DNA of 64,000 bases, taken from positions 558,001 through 622,000 of the forward strand of contig NZ_CP016452.1 of the NCBI RefSeq assembly GCF_001713395.1. The letters are read 5' to 3'. The first letter of the stretch is position 1. The number at the start of each line of letters is the position of its first letter. A program made the position numbers and the translations under genes. This DNA is from Sinorhizobium sp. RAC02 (GTDB taxonomy: Bacteria; Pseudomonadota; Alphaproteobacteria; Rhizobiales; Rhizobiaceae). Below, piece after piece: positions 29,782 to 37,685 of this stretch. A model generated the notes under the pieces. That model saw only the letters and a program-made list of their open reading frames with translations, had not been told where the DNA came from and searched no databases.

Positions 29782-30333
29782 ATGACCGATGCGGTTCAAG
29801 GCCTGCGCTCCCAAAGGGCGCAGGCCGGTCCTATACTCGTCATGGGCATTGCCGGCACGGGTAAGAGCGCGATAGCCAGCCGGCTCGCCGCGGCGCTCGG
29901 CGGTGTCTTCATCGAAGCGGACGTCCATCACAGCCGCGAGAATGTCGAGCGCATGCGCCAGGGCATCGGCCTCACGGATGACGAGCGCTGGCCATGGCTG
30001 GCGGCCGTTGCGGACGCCGCACTCGGCGCGCAAGGCCGGCCCGTGGTCATTGCCTGCTCGGCCCTCAAGCGCAGCTATCGCGATTTCCTCCGCGCGAGGA
30101 TCGGGGCGTTCCCGATCCTCTATCTCACGGGCTCCCCGGAGCTGATCGGCGACCGTCTCGCCCATCGCCAGAACCACTTTGCCGGCGGTTCGCTGCTGGA
30201 AAGCCAGTTGCAGACCTTGGAACCACCGGGCGAAGACGAGGGCGTCTTGTCCCTCGATATCCGCCTGTCGCCCGACGACATCGTCGCGGCGGCGCTTGCC
30301 CGCCTCGATGGCCGAACCACGGTCGGCAGCTGA
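29782..30333 (+). CDS. gntK: Gluconokinase
   Basis: A 183-residue P-loop kinase with Walker A GIAGTGKS (about residue 23), EADVHHSRENVERMRQGIGLTDDERWPWL (the substrate-binding segment of GntK) and CSALKRSYRDFLR. It phosphorylates D-gluconate (or a related hexonate) to the 6-phosphate for the Entner-Doudoroff or pentose phosphate route. Length and motifs match GntK. It closes the TRAP operon, which suggests the imported compound is converted to gluconate or is a gluconate analogue. Convergent with the LysR gene 3 bases away. Confidence 0.9.
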   Translation: MTDAVQGLRSQRAQAGPILVMGIAGTGKSAIASRLAAALGGVFIEADVHHSRENVERMRQGIGLTDDERWPWLAAVADAALGAQGRPVVIACSALKRSYRDFLRARIGAFPILYLTGSPELIGDRLAHRQNHFAGGSLLESQLQTLEPPGEDEGVLSLDIRLSPDDIVAAALARLDGRTTVGS

Positions 30334-30336
30334 TCC

Positions 30337-31227
30337 TCAGCCCTTCGCCGCCCAGACATCCCGTTCGTCGCGCAGCCAGTCGAGGAAGGTCCGGACCTTC
30401 TTTCGCCGCAGGTGGTCGAACGGGCAGACGATCCACTGGGTCACCAGCCGGAGCGCCGGATAGGACGCGACGGGACAGACGAGGCGGCCCGAGGCCAGTT
30501 CCTCCTCCATCATCAGCGTGCTTTCCAGCGCGATGCCCATGCCGCGGCTCGCGGCGTCGATCGCCATATGGCTGCGGTCGAACAGCACGCGCTGCCAGCG
30601 ATCGGTTGGCGTGACGCCGGCCAACGGGAACCATGTCGTCCATTGCGCCTGGGACTTGGCGGAATGGATGAGGCGGAACTTCGGCAGGTCTGCCGGGGTG
30701 AGGCTGCCGGCGGCGGCATAGTGCGGCGCGCAGACGGGTCTGAATTCTTCCTCCACAACGCCTTCGACGAACAGCCCCGGCCATCGGCCGTCACCGTGCC
30801 GCAGCTCGATGTCGACGATCTCCTGGTTGAAGTCCGTCGGCTCGTTCGTGCCGTCCAGCCGGACCTCCAAGTCAGGCTGCTGGTCGAGGAAGGCTCCCAA
30901 TCGTGGAAGAAGCCACTTGTTGGAAAGCGTCGGCGTCGCCCGGACGATGAGGCTTGTCACCGAGCGGAACCCTTTGATCGTCGCCGTCGCCTCGGCAATG
31001 TGCTCGACCTGGTCGGCGATCATCGAGAAGTAGCGCTCTCCCGCCTCCGTCAGCACGATTCCGCGGCCCGCTTTGGCGAGCAGCGAGACCCCGAGCTGCA
31101 GTTCAAGCGCCTGGATCTGCTGGCTGACGGCCGATGGCGTGACGCTCAGTTCCTTGGCGGCGCGCGAAATGCTGCCGGCACGAGCGGCTGTATGGAAAAC
31201 GAAGATCGGCTTGATGGGGATGTGCAT
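30337..31227 (-). CDS. LysR-family regulator (GcvA-like)
   Basis: A 296-residue regulator from ATG 31227 (MHIPIKPIFVFHTAA). The N-terminal winged helix is typical: ARAGSISRAAKELSVTPSAVSQQIQALE; the effector domain begins about residue 90 (SLIVRATPTLSNKWLLPRLGAF), the form used by GcvA/AmpR-type members. The frame continues upstream for 37 codons but without resemblance. It converges on the gluconokinase gene and may regulate the catabolic operon, although LysR genes usually lie divergent from their targets, so the link is weak. Confidence 0.88.
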   Translation of the reverse strand: MHIPIKPIFVFHTAARAGSISRAAKELSVTPSAVSQQIQALELQLGVSLLAKAGRGIVLTEAGERYFSMIADQVEHIAEATATIKGFRSVTSLIVRATPTLSNKWLLPRLGAFLDQQPDLEVRLDGTNEPTDFNQEIVDIELRHGDGRWPGLFVEGVVEEEFRPVCAPHYAAAGSLTPADLPKFRLIHSAKSQAQWTTWFPLAGVTPTDRWQRVLFDRSHMAIDAASRGMGIALESTLMMEEELASGRLVCPVASYPALRLVTQWIVCPFDHLRRKKVRTFLDWLRDERDVWAAKG

Positions 31228-31379
31228 CAGGGACTGTCCGCAGAAGGTTCGCGTTGTTAAACCACCTGTCGTCCGTCCCGCCAAGCGCCGAGTAGACGGC
31301 AATACAGCAATGCGCAATCTGCATAGCATCGCCGGCACGCCAGGCTGTAAGGTCTCGTCAGGAAAACGAGGACATGACG

Positions 31380-31493
31380 ATGCGTTCGACCGACATTCGC
31401 AAATCGCTGAACACCACTCGCCGCCTGTGGGAACTGTTCATCGCGGCTCGCACCTATCAGGCGCGCCAGCTTCTCAAGACCCGCAGCAACTAA
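31380..31493 (+). CDS. Small hypothetical basic protein (37 residues)
   Basis: MRSTDIRKSLNTTRRLWELF and a basic tail ending KTRSN. A GAGG lies 8 bases before ATG 31380 (an in-frame ATG at 31374 is too close to it). The sequence looks like one amphipathic, arginine-rich helix with aromatic anchors. It stands alone between the divergent LysR gene and the dihydropyrimidinase stop. I do not recognise a family; coding is plausible but unproven. Confidence 0.45.
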   Translation: MRSTDIRKSLNTTRRLWELFIAARTYQARQLLKTRSN

Positions 31494-31594
31494 GCTCTTC
31501 TCACGTTCGCTTCACGGGCGTCTGTAAAGTGCTCGTTGGTTAGAGTACGCCCAGGAGCGAGAAGCGGCAAAGAGGATCGACCAACATCCGCTAG

Positions 31595-32995
31595 CTAGAC
31601 CAACGGTGAACGTGCTCGTGCCAAATAGTTCCCCAAACCTTTCTCGGCAACGAGCGCCTCTCCATTGATAACCGTCTTTCCGCGTACCATCACTCGCACC
31701 GGCCAGCCGGTGATCGCTAGCCCTTCATATGGTGTGTAGTCAGCACCGTGGTGAAGGATATCGTTCGTGATGACGACCGATTTCTTCGGATCCCACAGTG
31801 CAATATCGGCATCAGAACCGATGGCGATCGTGCCTTTGCGTGGATAGAGGCCATACAGCTTGGCGTGATTGGTGGAAGACAAGGCGACAAACCGGTTGAG
31901 ATCGATGCGCCCCTTGCTGACGCCTTCCGAAAACAGGATCGGCAGCCGCGTTTCGACGCCGGGAATGCCGTTGGGGATCCATCGGAAGTTTCGCTTGCCC
32001 TTTTCATTGAGCTTGCCCGCGTCATCGTCGTAGCGAAAGGGGCAATGGTCGGACGAAAACAGGTCGAACGTACCGTTCTGCAGCCCCTCCCAGCAGGCAA
32101 TCTGGCTTTCCGCGTCGCGTGGCGGTGGCGAGCAGACGAATTTTGCGCCTTCCAATTCCGTGGCGTTGAGGTCGTCAGCCGTGAGCATAAGGTATTGCGG
32201 GCAGGTCTCGCCCGCCACCTTGCTACCGCGTGCCCTCGCGCGTTGAATTTCCTCCATTGCCTGCCGGTTCGATACATGGACGATGACGATCGGCGTATCG
32301 ACGATCTCCGCCAGCGAGAGAGCACGGTGCGTCGCCTCCCGCTCGGCGGCGACCGGGCGGCTTGTCGCATGATATTTTGCGGCAAACTCGCCATTCGCTT
32401 CGTGACGGCCGATCAGGAATCGGATTGCGTCCTCGTTTTCGCAATGGACCATGACCAGCGCGCCAGACGTCCTGGCGCTATCCAGCGTCGCCAGGATTTC
32501 ATCGTCGCGCAGACGCAGGTTTTCATAGGTCATGAACACCTTGATCGACGTGTATCCATCCGCCACAAGGGCCGGCAATTCCTGCCCGAGCACATGGCTC
32601 GTCGGGTCGGTTACGATGATGTGGAAGCTCACATCGATATAACACTCCCCCTCCGCCTTGGCGTGATACGCCTTGAGCGCCTCTCGCAGCGTCGATCCTT
32701 TTTCCTGCAGGCAGAACGGCATGACCGTCGTATTGCCGCCAAAGGCTGCCGAGAGCGTGCCGCTGGCGAAATCGTCGGCCATGACGATTCCGTCGCCGGA
32801 CGGTTGCGCCAGGTGCACATGACTATCGATGCCGCCCGGCATCACATAGAGGCCGCTGGCATCGATGATCTCGTCCGCATCATCAAGGTTTTCGGCCATT
32901 GCGATGATGCGGCCATTGCGAATACCGACATCGCATCGGAAAGTATCGCTGGCGGTAACGATGGTGCCGTTCCGGATGATCGTGTCGAAGGACAT
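31595..32995 (-). CDS. Dihydropyrimidinase/hydantoinase-like cyclic amidohydrolase
   Basis: A 466-residue amidohydrolase, the normal length. Metal ligands are seen in GGIDSHVHLAQP (residues about 56), the bridging Lys that is carboxylated in relatives in YTSIKVFMTYEN (about 150), His in VMVHCEN and VIVHVSN, and the Asp in FSSDHCPF (about 320). GGAAGAG precedes ATG 32995. It should open a cyclic amide ring (dihydropyrimidine, hydantoin or a related imide) to an N-carbamoyl or amide acid. It is the last gene of an operon with an amino-acid importer and a class V PLP enzyme, so the substrate is probably an amino-acid-derived ring rather than uracil. Confidence 0.88.
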   Translation of the reverse strand: MSFDTIIRNGTIVTASDTFRCDVGIRNGRIIAMAENLDDADEIIDASGLYVMPGGIDSHVHLAQPSGDGIVMADDFASGTLSAAFGGNTTVMPFCLQEKGSTLREALKAYHAKAEGECYIDVSFHIIVTDPTSHVLGQELPALVADGYTSIKVFMTYENLRLRDDEILATLDSARTSGALVMVHCENEDAIRFLIGRHEANGEFAAKYHATSRPVAAEREATHRALSLAEIVDTPIVIVHVSNRQAMEEIQRARARGSKVAGETCPQYLMLTADDLNATELEGAKFVCSPPPRDAESQIACWEGLQNGTFDLFSSDHCPFRYDDDAGKLNEKGKRNFRWIPNGIPGVETRLPILFSEGVSKGRIDLNRFVALSSTNHAKLYGLYPRKGTIAIGSDADIALWDPKKSVVITNDILHHGADYTPYEGLAITGWPVRVMVRGKTVINGEALVAEKGLGNYLARARSPLV

Positions 32996-33013
32996 GGCGG
33001 GCTCTTCCGGTTC

Positions 33014-34294
33014 TCAGGCGGCGGTCGCGGAGCTGGCAGGTGATGCAAGGATCGTATCCAACGCCTTTGTCATCCGGTCGATTTCCTCGATCGTGTTGTA
33101 GTGGACCATCGAGACCCGGACCATGCCATTGTTTTCCGTGAGATCGAGATACTCCGCCAATCGCCGCGAGTGGAAGTCGCCGAACCGGATCGCGATCCGA
33201 TGGGCGTCCATCGCCTTGCAGATTTCCGCAGAATCCCGGCCGTCGAAGACAAAGCTGATCGTCGGAATACGGGTGCCGTCCCGGTTGGCGCTAGGGCCGA
33301 TGATACGGCAGTCGTTGCGGCCACGCAGGTAAGTCAACAGCCGGTCGACAAGCGCGTTTTCCTGCGCCGTGATCGCACCATAAGCCGCAACGATCTTCTC
33401 GCGGGTGGAACCGGTTTCGCCAGCCATTTCGCCAATCTCGGTAAGATAATCGACGATGCCGCAGGTGGCATAGGCAAGTTCGTAGTTCGGATTGCCCGGT
33501 TCCAGTTTGCCCGGCACTTTGTCCTTGCCATAGAAATAGTGATAGAGCGTATCCAGCTCCAGCAGATGGTCATACTTGCCGTACATCAGCGCATAATGGG
33601 GACCATAGGTCTTGTAGAGGCTGAAGACGTAGTAGTCGACATCGAAGGCCTGGACGTCAACCGCGCGATGCGGCGCGTAAGCGACAGCATCGACGCAGAT
33701 GCGGGCGCCCCGCGCATGAACGAAATCAGCGATTTCGCGCACCGGATTGATTGAACCGAGGATATTGGACACATGGGTGACGCAGACGAGCTTGGTGCGC
33801 GCCGACATAAGAGGCTCGAGATCGACCAGGTCTAACGTGTAGGTATCCTTGTTAAGGGGCCACGTCTTGATGGTGATGCCGGCATCACGCAGCCTGTCCC
33901 ACGGACCAATATTGGATTCGTGGTCGGCGATCGTGATGATGATCTCGTCGCCAGGAGCGAGTTGGCTCGTCATAGCGCGGGCAAGGTTCTGCAAGAGCGC
34001 CGTCGTCGAGTTGCCAAAGACGATTTCTTCCGGCCGTGATGCGTTTACGAGATGCATGGCCGCCGTCCGGGCCTCGTAGAGTGCCCTTGCAGCTGCCTGC
34101 GAAACCTCGTAGCTCCCGCCGATCTGGACATTCTTGTCATAGAGGAAGGTATTGATCCGCTCGACGGCCCGCTTCAGGATCTGCGACCCGCCGGCATTGT
34201 CGAAAAACGTCCAGCCATGGGACAGGCCGGGAAACTGGCTGCGGACGAAATCGAGGTCCAGCGCGCCTTTTGCGGATGTATTTTGGTTCGGCAT
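33014..34294 (-). CDS. Class V aminotransferase / cysteine desulfurase-like PLP enzyme
   Basis: A 426-residue fold-type I PLP enzyme from ATG 34294 with GGAGG 5 bases upstream. The PLP Lys is in VFSLYKTYGPHYA (about residue 232); DHESNIGPW and CVDAVAYAPHRAVDV carry the cofactor-binding His and Asp. The active-site Cys loop of true IscS/SufS enzymes is not apparent, so despite the common annotation it is less likely to make sulfur for Fe-S clusters. Its place between an amino-acid ABC ATPase (26 bases) and a dihydropyrimidinase (18 bases) points to amino-acid catabolism, such as a lyase, racemase or transaminase step. Confidence 0.85.
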   Translation of the reverse strand: MPNQNTSAKGALDLDFVRSQFPGLSHGWTFFDNAGGSQILKRAVERINTFLYDKNVQIGGSYEVSQAAARALYEARTAAMHLVNASRPEEIVFGNSTTALLQNLARAMTSQLAPGDEIIITIADHESNIGPWDRLRDAGITIKTWPLNKDTYTLDLVDLEPLMSARTKLVCVTHVSNILGSINPVREIADFVHARGARICVDAVAYAPHRAVDVQAFDVDYYVFSLYKTYGPHYALMYGKYDHLLELDTLYHYFYGKDKVPGKLEPGNPNYELAYATCGIVDYLTEIGEMAGETGSTREKIVAAYGAITAQENALVDRLLTYLRGRNDCRIIGPSANRDGTRIPTISFVFDGRDSAEICKAMDAHRIAIRFGDFHSRRLAEYLDLTENNGMVRVSMVHYNTIEEIDRMTKALDTILASPASSATAA

Positions 34295-34320
34295 ATGGTC
34301 CTCCAGACCCAATATTGTTT

Positions 34321-35058
34321 TCAATGATCGAGAACCGAGCGCAGGAAGCTGCGCGTCCGGTCTTCTTTGGGATTGTCGAAGATTTCGGAGGGCGTGCCCT
34401 GCTCGATGATGCGTCCGCCGTCCATGAAGATGACGCGATCGGCCACCTGGCGGGCAAAGCCCATTTCGTGGGTGACGACGACCATGGTCACGCCGGTGCC
34501 GGCAAGCGTCTTCATCACATCCAGCACCTCACCGACCATTTCCGGGTCGAGTGCAGAGGTCGGCTCATCAAAAAGCATGACCTTGGGTTCCATCGCCAAC
34601 GCGCGGGCGATCGCAACGCGCTGTTGTTGCCCCCCGGAAAGCTTGCCCGGATACTTTTCAGCCTGTTCGGCGATGCCGACCCGGGTTAGAAGGTCTCGGG
34701 CCTTGCGCTCAGCTTCCGCTGGCTTTGCGCCGCGTACCCGCATCGGCGCCAGCATGACGTTCTTCAGGACGGTCAGATGTGGAAACAGATTGAACGACTG
34801 AAACACCATGCCGACTTCGGCACGGACCTTCGCCAGCGCCTTGCCGGGGCCGACGGTAACGCCGTCCACGACGATACTGCTCTCGTCGGAAAAAGCCTCC
34901 AGTCGGTTGATGCAGCGTATCAACGTCGATTTTCCAGACCCCGAGGGCCCAATGACGCAGACAACCTCGCCCTCCGCAATATCGAGATCGATGCCATGCA
35001 GGACCGTGAACGCGCCATAGGCCTTCATCAGATTGCTGATCTTGATCAGGGGGGTCAT
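34321..35058 (-). CDS. Polar amino acid ABC transporter ATP-binding protein
   Basis: A 245-residue ATPase from ATG 35058, overlapping the permease stop by 4 bases; the open frame extends far upstream but only as the permease shadow. Walker [10 protein letters not shown]-loop [13 protein letters not shown], signature [15 protein letters not shown], Walker [15 protein letters not shown] and H-loop VVTHEMGFA all match GlnQ/HisP-type proteins. Powers the importer formed by the next two genes. Confidence 0.95.
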   Translation of the reverse strand: MTPLIKISNLMKAYGAFTVLHGIDLDIAEGEVVCVIGPSGSGKSTLIRCINRLEAFSDESSIVVDGVTVGPGKALAKVRAEVGMVFQSFNLFPHLTVLKNVMLAPMRVRGAKPAEAERKARDLLTRVGIAEQAEKYPGKLSGGQQQRVAIARALAMEPKVMLFDEPTSALDPEMVGEVLDVMKTLAGTGVTMVVVTHEMGFARQVADRVIFMDGGRIIEQGTPSEIFDNPKEDRTRSFLRSVLDH

Positions 35059-35729
35059 GGGCGTTTGTCCTTGCCAAAACGATTTTCCAGCCGCGCGACG
35101 ACGGCGACCAGCGGCCAGAGCAAGGCGACATAGATCAACGCCGCGCCGATCAGGGGAGTGGGGTTGGCGGCCAGCGCCTGCGCCTGGGTTGCCTGCTTGA
35201 GAAGGTCGGGCATGGCGACGACGGAGGCCAGGGCCGTATCCTTCAGGACGTTGATGCAATTGTTGGTCAGCGGCGGGATGACGATCTTGATCGCTTGCGG
35301 CAGGATCACGTCGACCATCATGTGACGGCCTGAGAGCCCGAGCGCCTGCGAGGCTTCGAACTGGCCATGGGGGATCGCCTCGATGCCTGCGCGGAAGATT
35401 TCCGCAGTGTAGGCGGCGGAGACGAGTGTGAGCGCAACGACCGCAGAGACGAATGGCGAGAAACGAATGCCGACGAAGGGCAGGGCGTAGTAGACGATGA
35501 TCAACAGCACCAGCAGCGGGATCGAGCGGAAGATGTCGATGTAAATCTTGGCGAGGAATGGCGCGAGGCCCGGCCCATAGAGCCTGACCAGAGCGAGGAA
35601 CAATCCGCCTGCGAGACCGGCAATAATGCTGGTCACGCCAATCTCCAGTGTGACGAGCAATCCCGACAATAGAAGCGGGAATGTGTCGATCAGGATGGGA
35701 ATATTGAAGAATGTGTTGACTAGATTCAT
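35055..35729 (-). CDS. Polar amino acid ABC transporter permease
   Basis: A 224-residue HisM/GlnP-type permease with five hydrophobic segments. The EAA loop that docks on the ATPase reads [30 protein letters not shown] (about residues 140-170) and [18 protein letters not shown] is the conserved second segment. It is the only permease in the operon, so it probably works as a homodimer. Confidence 0.93.
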   Translation of the reverse strand: MNLVNTFFNIPILIDTFPLLLSGLLVTLEIGVTSIIAGLAGGLFLALVRLYGPGLAPFLAKIYIDIFRSIPLLVLLIIVYYALPFVGIRFSPFVSAVVALTLVSAAYTAEIFRAGIEAIPHGQFEASQALGLSGRHMMVDVILPQAIKIVIPPLTNNCINVLKDTALASVVAMPDLLKQATQAQALAANPTPLIGAALIYVALLWPLVAVVARLENRFGKDKRP

Positions 35730-35797
35730 GGAACCACCGGCCGTCGCTGTGGAGTTGAGGGCGACACCAGAGTGCCGCCGTCACGAGGAGGCATGAC

Positions 35798-36598
35798 TTA
35801 CTTGGCGACCGGCATGTCCATGACCATGACCGTCGAGGTTGTGTCCTCGGCCTTGGCGCCGAACCAGGTCTCATGCAGCTTAGCGACGAAACCTTCCTTC
35901 TTAAGCGTCGAGATCACGTCGTTGACCTCCTTGGCTAGCGGGTCGCCCTTGTTGAACATGACCGAATACTTTTCGCCGGTAGGGATGCGTTCGACCACCT
36001 TGAGGTCCGGCTTATCCTTGACGTAGTAGAGCAGTGCGGGGATGTCACTGATGTAGCCGTCGACGCGACCGGCAACGAGGTCGAGCATGGCGGGCGACAG
36101 GCCTTCGAACTTGCGGATTTCGCCGAACTTGTATTGCGCACCGTTGTTGGTGGCCCACATGTCGCCCGTCGAGCCAGTGTCGACGCCAACGACCTTGCCT
36201 TCCATGCCCGAAAGCCCGGTAATCCCGCTGGCTGCCGTCACTGTCAAGGACTGATCGCTGTCGTAGTAAGGCTGGGCGAAGGTCACGGATTCCAGCCGCT
36301 TGTCGGTGATGGTGATAGACGACACCGCCATATTTATGCGGCCAGATTGGACGGCCGAAAACAGGCCGTTGAACGGGACGTTGACGAATTCTACCGACTT
36401 GCCCAGCCGCTTGCCGACCTCGCTTATCAGATCAATTTCGAAGCCGACGGTTTCGCCCGACGCGTTCTGGAATTCCCACGGAACGTTGCCGATGTTGGCA
36501 CCGACGGTGAGATCGGCGGCGAGGGCGGAGGTTGTAAACGCTGCTGCGGCAAACAGGGTGGAGATGGTCGTCGAGGCAATGAGTGTAAACGCGTTCAT
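35798..36598 (-). CDS. Polar amino acid ABC transporter binding protein
   Basis: A 266-residue periplasmic protein: signal peptide 1-27 (ends TSALA), then the PBPb pattern [28 protein letters not shown] and a typical [18 protein letters not shown] hinge segment. The FDVDL-type acid that binds the alpha-amino group is represented by GFEIDL. First gene of the operon controlled from the palindrome 37 bases upstream. Ligand unknown, presumably the amino-acid-like compound degraded by the downstream enzymes. Confidence 0.93.
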   Translation of the reverse strand: MNAFTLIASTTISTLFAAAAFTTSALAADLTVGANIGNVPWEFQNASGETVGFEIDLISEVGKRLGKSVEFVNVPFNGLFSAVQSGRINMAVSSITITDKRLESVTFAQPYYDSDQSLTVTAASGITGLSGMEGKVVGVDTGSTGDMWATNNGAQYKFGEIRKFEGLSPAMLDLVAGRVDGYISDIPALLYYVKDKPDLKVVERIPTGEKYSVMFNKGDPLAKEVNDVISTLKKEGFVAKLHETWFGAKAEDTTSTVMVMDMPVAK

Positions 36599-36634
36599 GA
36601 GGTTCCCCTTGATTTTTTAGCGATGAAACGGTTA

Positions 36635-36669
36635 CCTTGGTCTAACTGGTCAGACCAGTAAGACCAAGG
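36635..36669. promoter_or_regulatory. 35-bp palindromic operator between the importer and the GntR gene
   Basis: The 17-base arms 36635-36651 and 36653-36669 around a central A match as inverted repeats at 16 of 17 positions. The core is CTGGTC-A-GACCAG and the outer part CTTGGTCT...AGACCAAG; each half alone contains the TGGTC/GACCA element seen in operators of FadR/FCD-type GntR proteins. It sits 37 bases before the binding-protein start and 111 before the regulator start, so one site could control both directions. Confidence 0.8.
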
Positions 36670-36780
36670 AAGCATGCCTGTTTGGCAATTGCAAGAGATG
36701 GTGTCGATAAAATAGACTTGTCGCGAGACCGGCCCCCCGCACCGCACGGGCCCTATCACAAGGGCAGATGGAAGAACGCA

Positions 36781-37470
36781 ATGCTGAACAAGATCTTGGT
36801 CCCTCAATCCGTCGCCCGCGAAATTCAGAGCATGATTCAGAGTGGCAGCCTCAAGCCCGGGGAAAAAATCCCCTCGCAGCGCGAATTCTCGCGGAAATTC
36901 GGAATCAGCCGCGCCTCCTTGCGGGAGGCTTTGCTGACGCTTGAGACACTGGGCTTGCTGAAGACAGAGGCAGGGCGGGGGACCTTCGTTGCTGGCGGCC
37001 CATCGTCTGCCTCCACCCATATGGGGCCCTGGCGTTACTCCGACAGCTACTCGGTTTTCGACGTGTTCCAGACCCGGATCATGCTGGAAGGGCAGATGGC
37101 CAGTCTCGCGGCAGGGCGGCTGATGGCCAATCAACTGGACGAGATGGAAAGGCTGACACGGCAGATGGAAGACGGTTGGGCCCAGCAGGACCTCCTGGCC
37201 AACGTCGAGGCGGACCTGGAATTCCACGCGATCATCGCGTCCGCCTGTAGCAACGCTATGCTTCGCGCGCTCTATGAATCCGTGCGCGAACAAGTGACGG
37301 CGACGCAGCGACAGCCGATACCCATTACCGATCCTGCGCGCATGCGCGCTTCGATCGCCGAACATCGTCGCATCATCGCAGCCCTGCGCTCCAACGACCC
37401 GGCCGCCGCCCGGATCGAAATGGAAACACACATTCGCAACACCGCGCGGTGTGCGGGACTGGAGCCATAA
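36781..37470 (+). CDS. GntR/FadR-family regulator with FCD domain
   Basis: A 229-residue regulator from ATG 36781. Winged helix at residues 10-75 (LKPGEKIPSQREFSRKFGISRASLREALLTLETLGLL); all-helical FCD domain from about 95 with metal/ligand residues in DLEFHAIIASACSN and ASIAEHRRIIAAL. Divergent from the amino-acid importer operon and with a strong palindrome between them, so it almost certainly represses that operon until a metabolite binds the FCD pocket. Confidence 0.92.
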   Translation: MLNKILVPQSVAREIQSMIQSGSLKPGEKIPSQREFSRKFGISRASLREALLTLETLGLLKTEAGRGTFVAGGPSSASTHMGPWRYSDSYSVFDVFQTRIMLEGQMASLAAGRLMANQLDEMERLTRQMEDGWAQQDLLANVEADLEFHAIIASACSNAMLRALYESVREQVTATQRQPIPITDPARMRASIAEHRRIIAALRSNDPAAARIEMETHIRNTARCAGLEP

Positions 37471-37685
37471 CGGTTCAGACGAACAAGCCCGCATGTGCCT
37501 CGAAGGACCGGCCTGGCTCGTCGAAGAAAGGTTCCATTCATGGCGCTCAATTGGCACAACGGCTGGCCACACGATCAAGCCCCACGTCACGACTAGGCAA
37601 AGATCTGCTTTCAGTGCCCAGCCTTGAGCGTCTACGTGGCGCCATGCGCCGGGTAATCGCCTATCAAGCGATGCCCGAACGGCCT

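Noticed and set aside
31748..33043. A 431-codon frame opposite the dihydropyrimidinase gene
   Set aside because: The - strand gene has complete metal-binding motifs and operon spacing; the + strand frame has none.
33014..34294. Naming the class V PLP enzyme as a Fe-S cluster desulfurase (SufS/IscS)
   Set aside because: No suf/isc neighbours and no clear catalytic Cys loop; the operon is catabolic.
34321..35874. A 517-codon version of the amino-acid ABC ATPase
   Set aside because: The ATPase domain starts at 35058 in a 4-base overlap with the permease; the upstream 270 codons are the permease read in the wrong frame.
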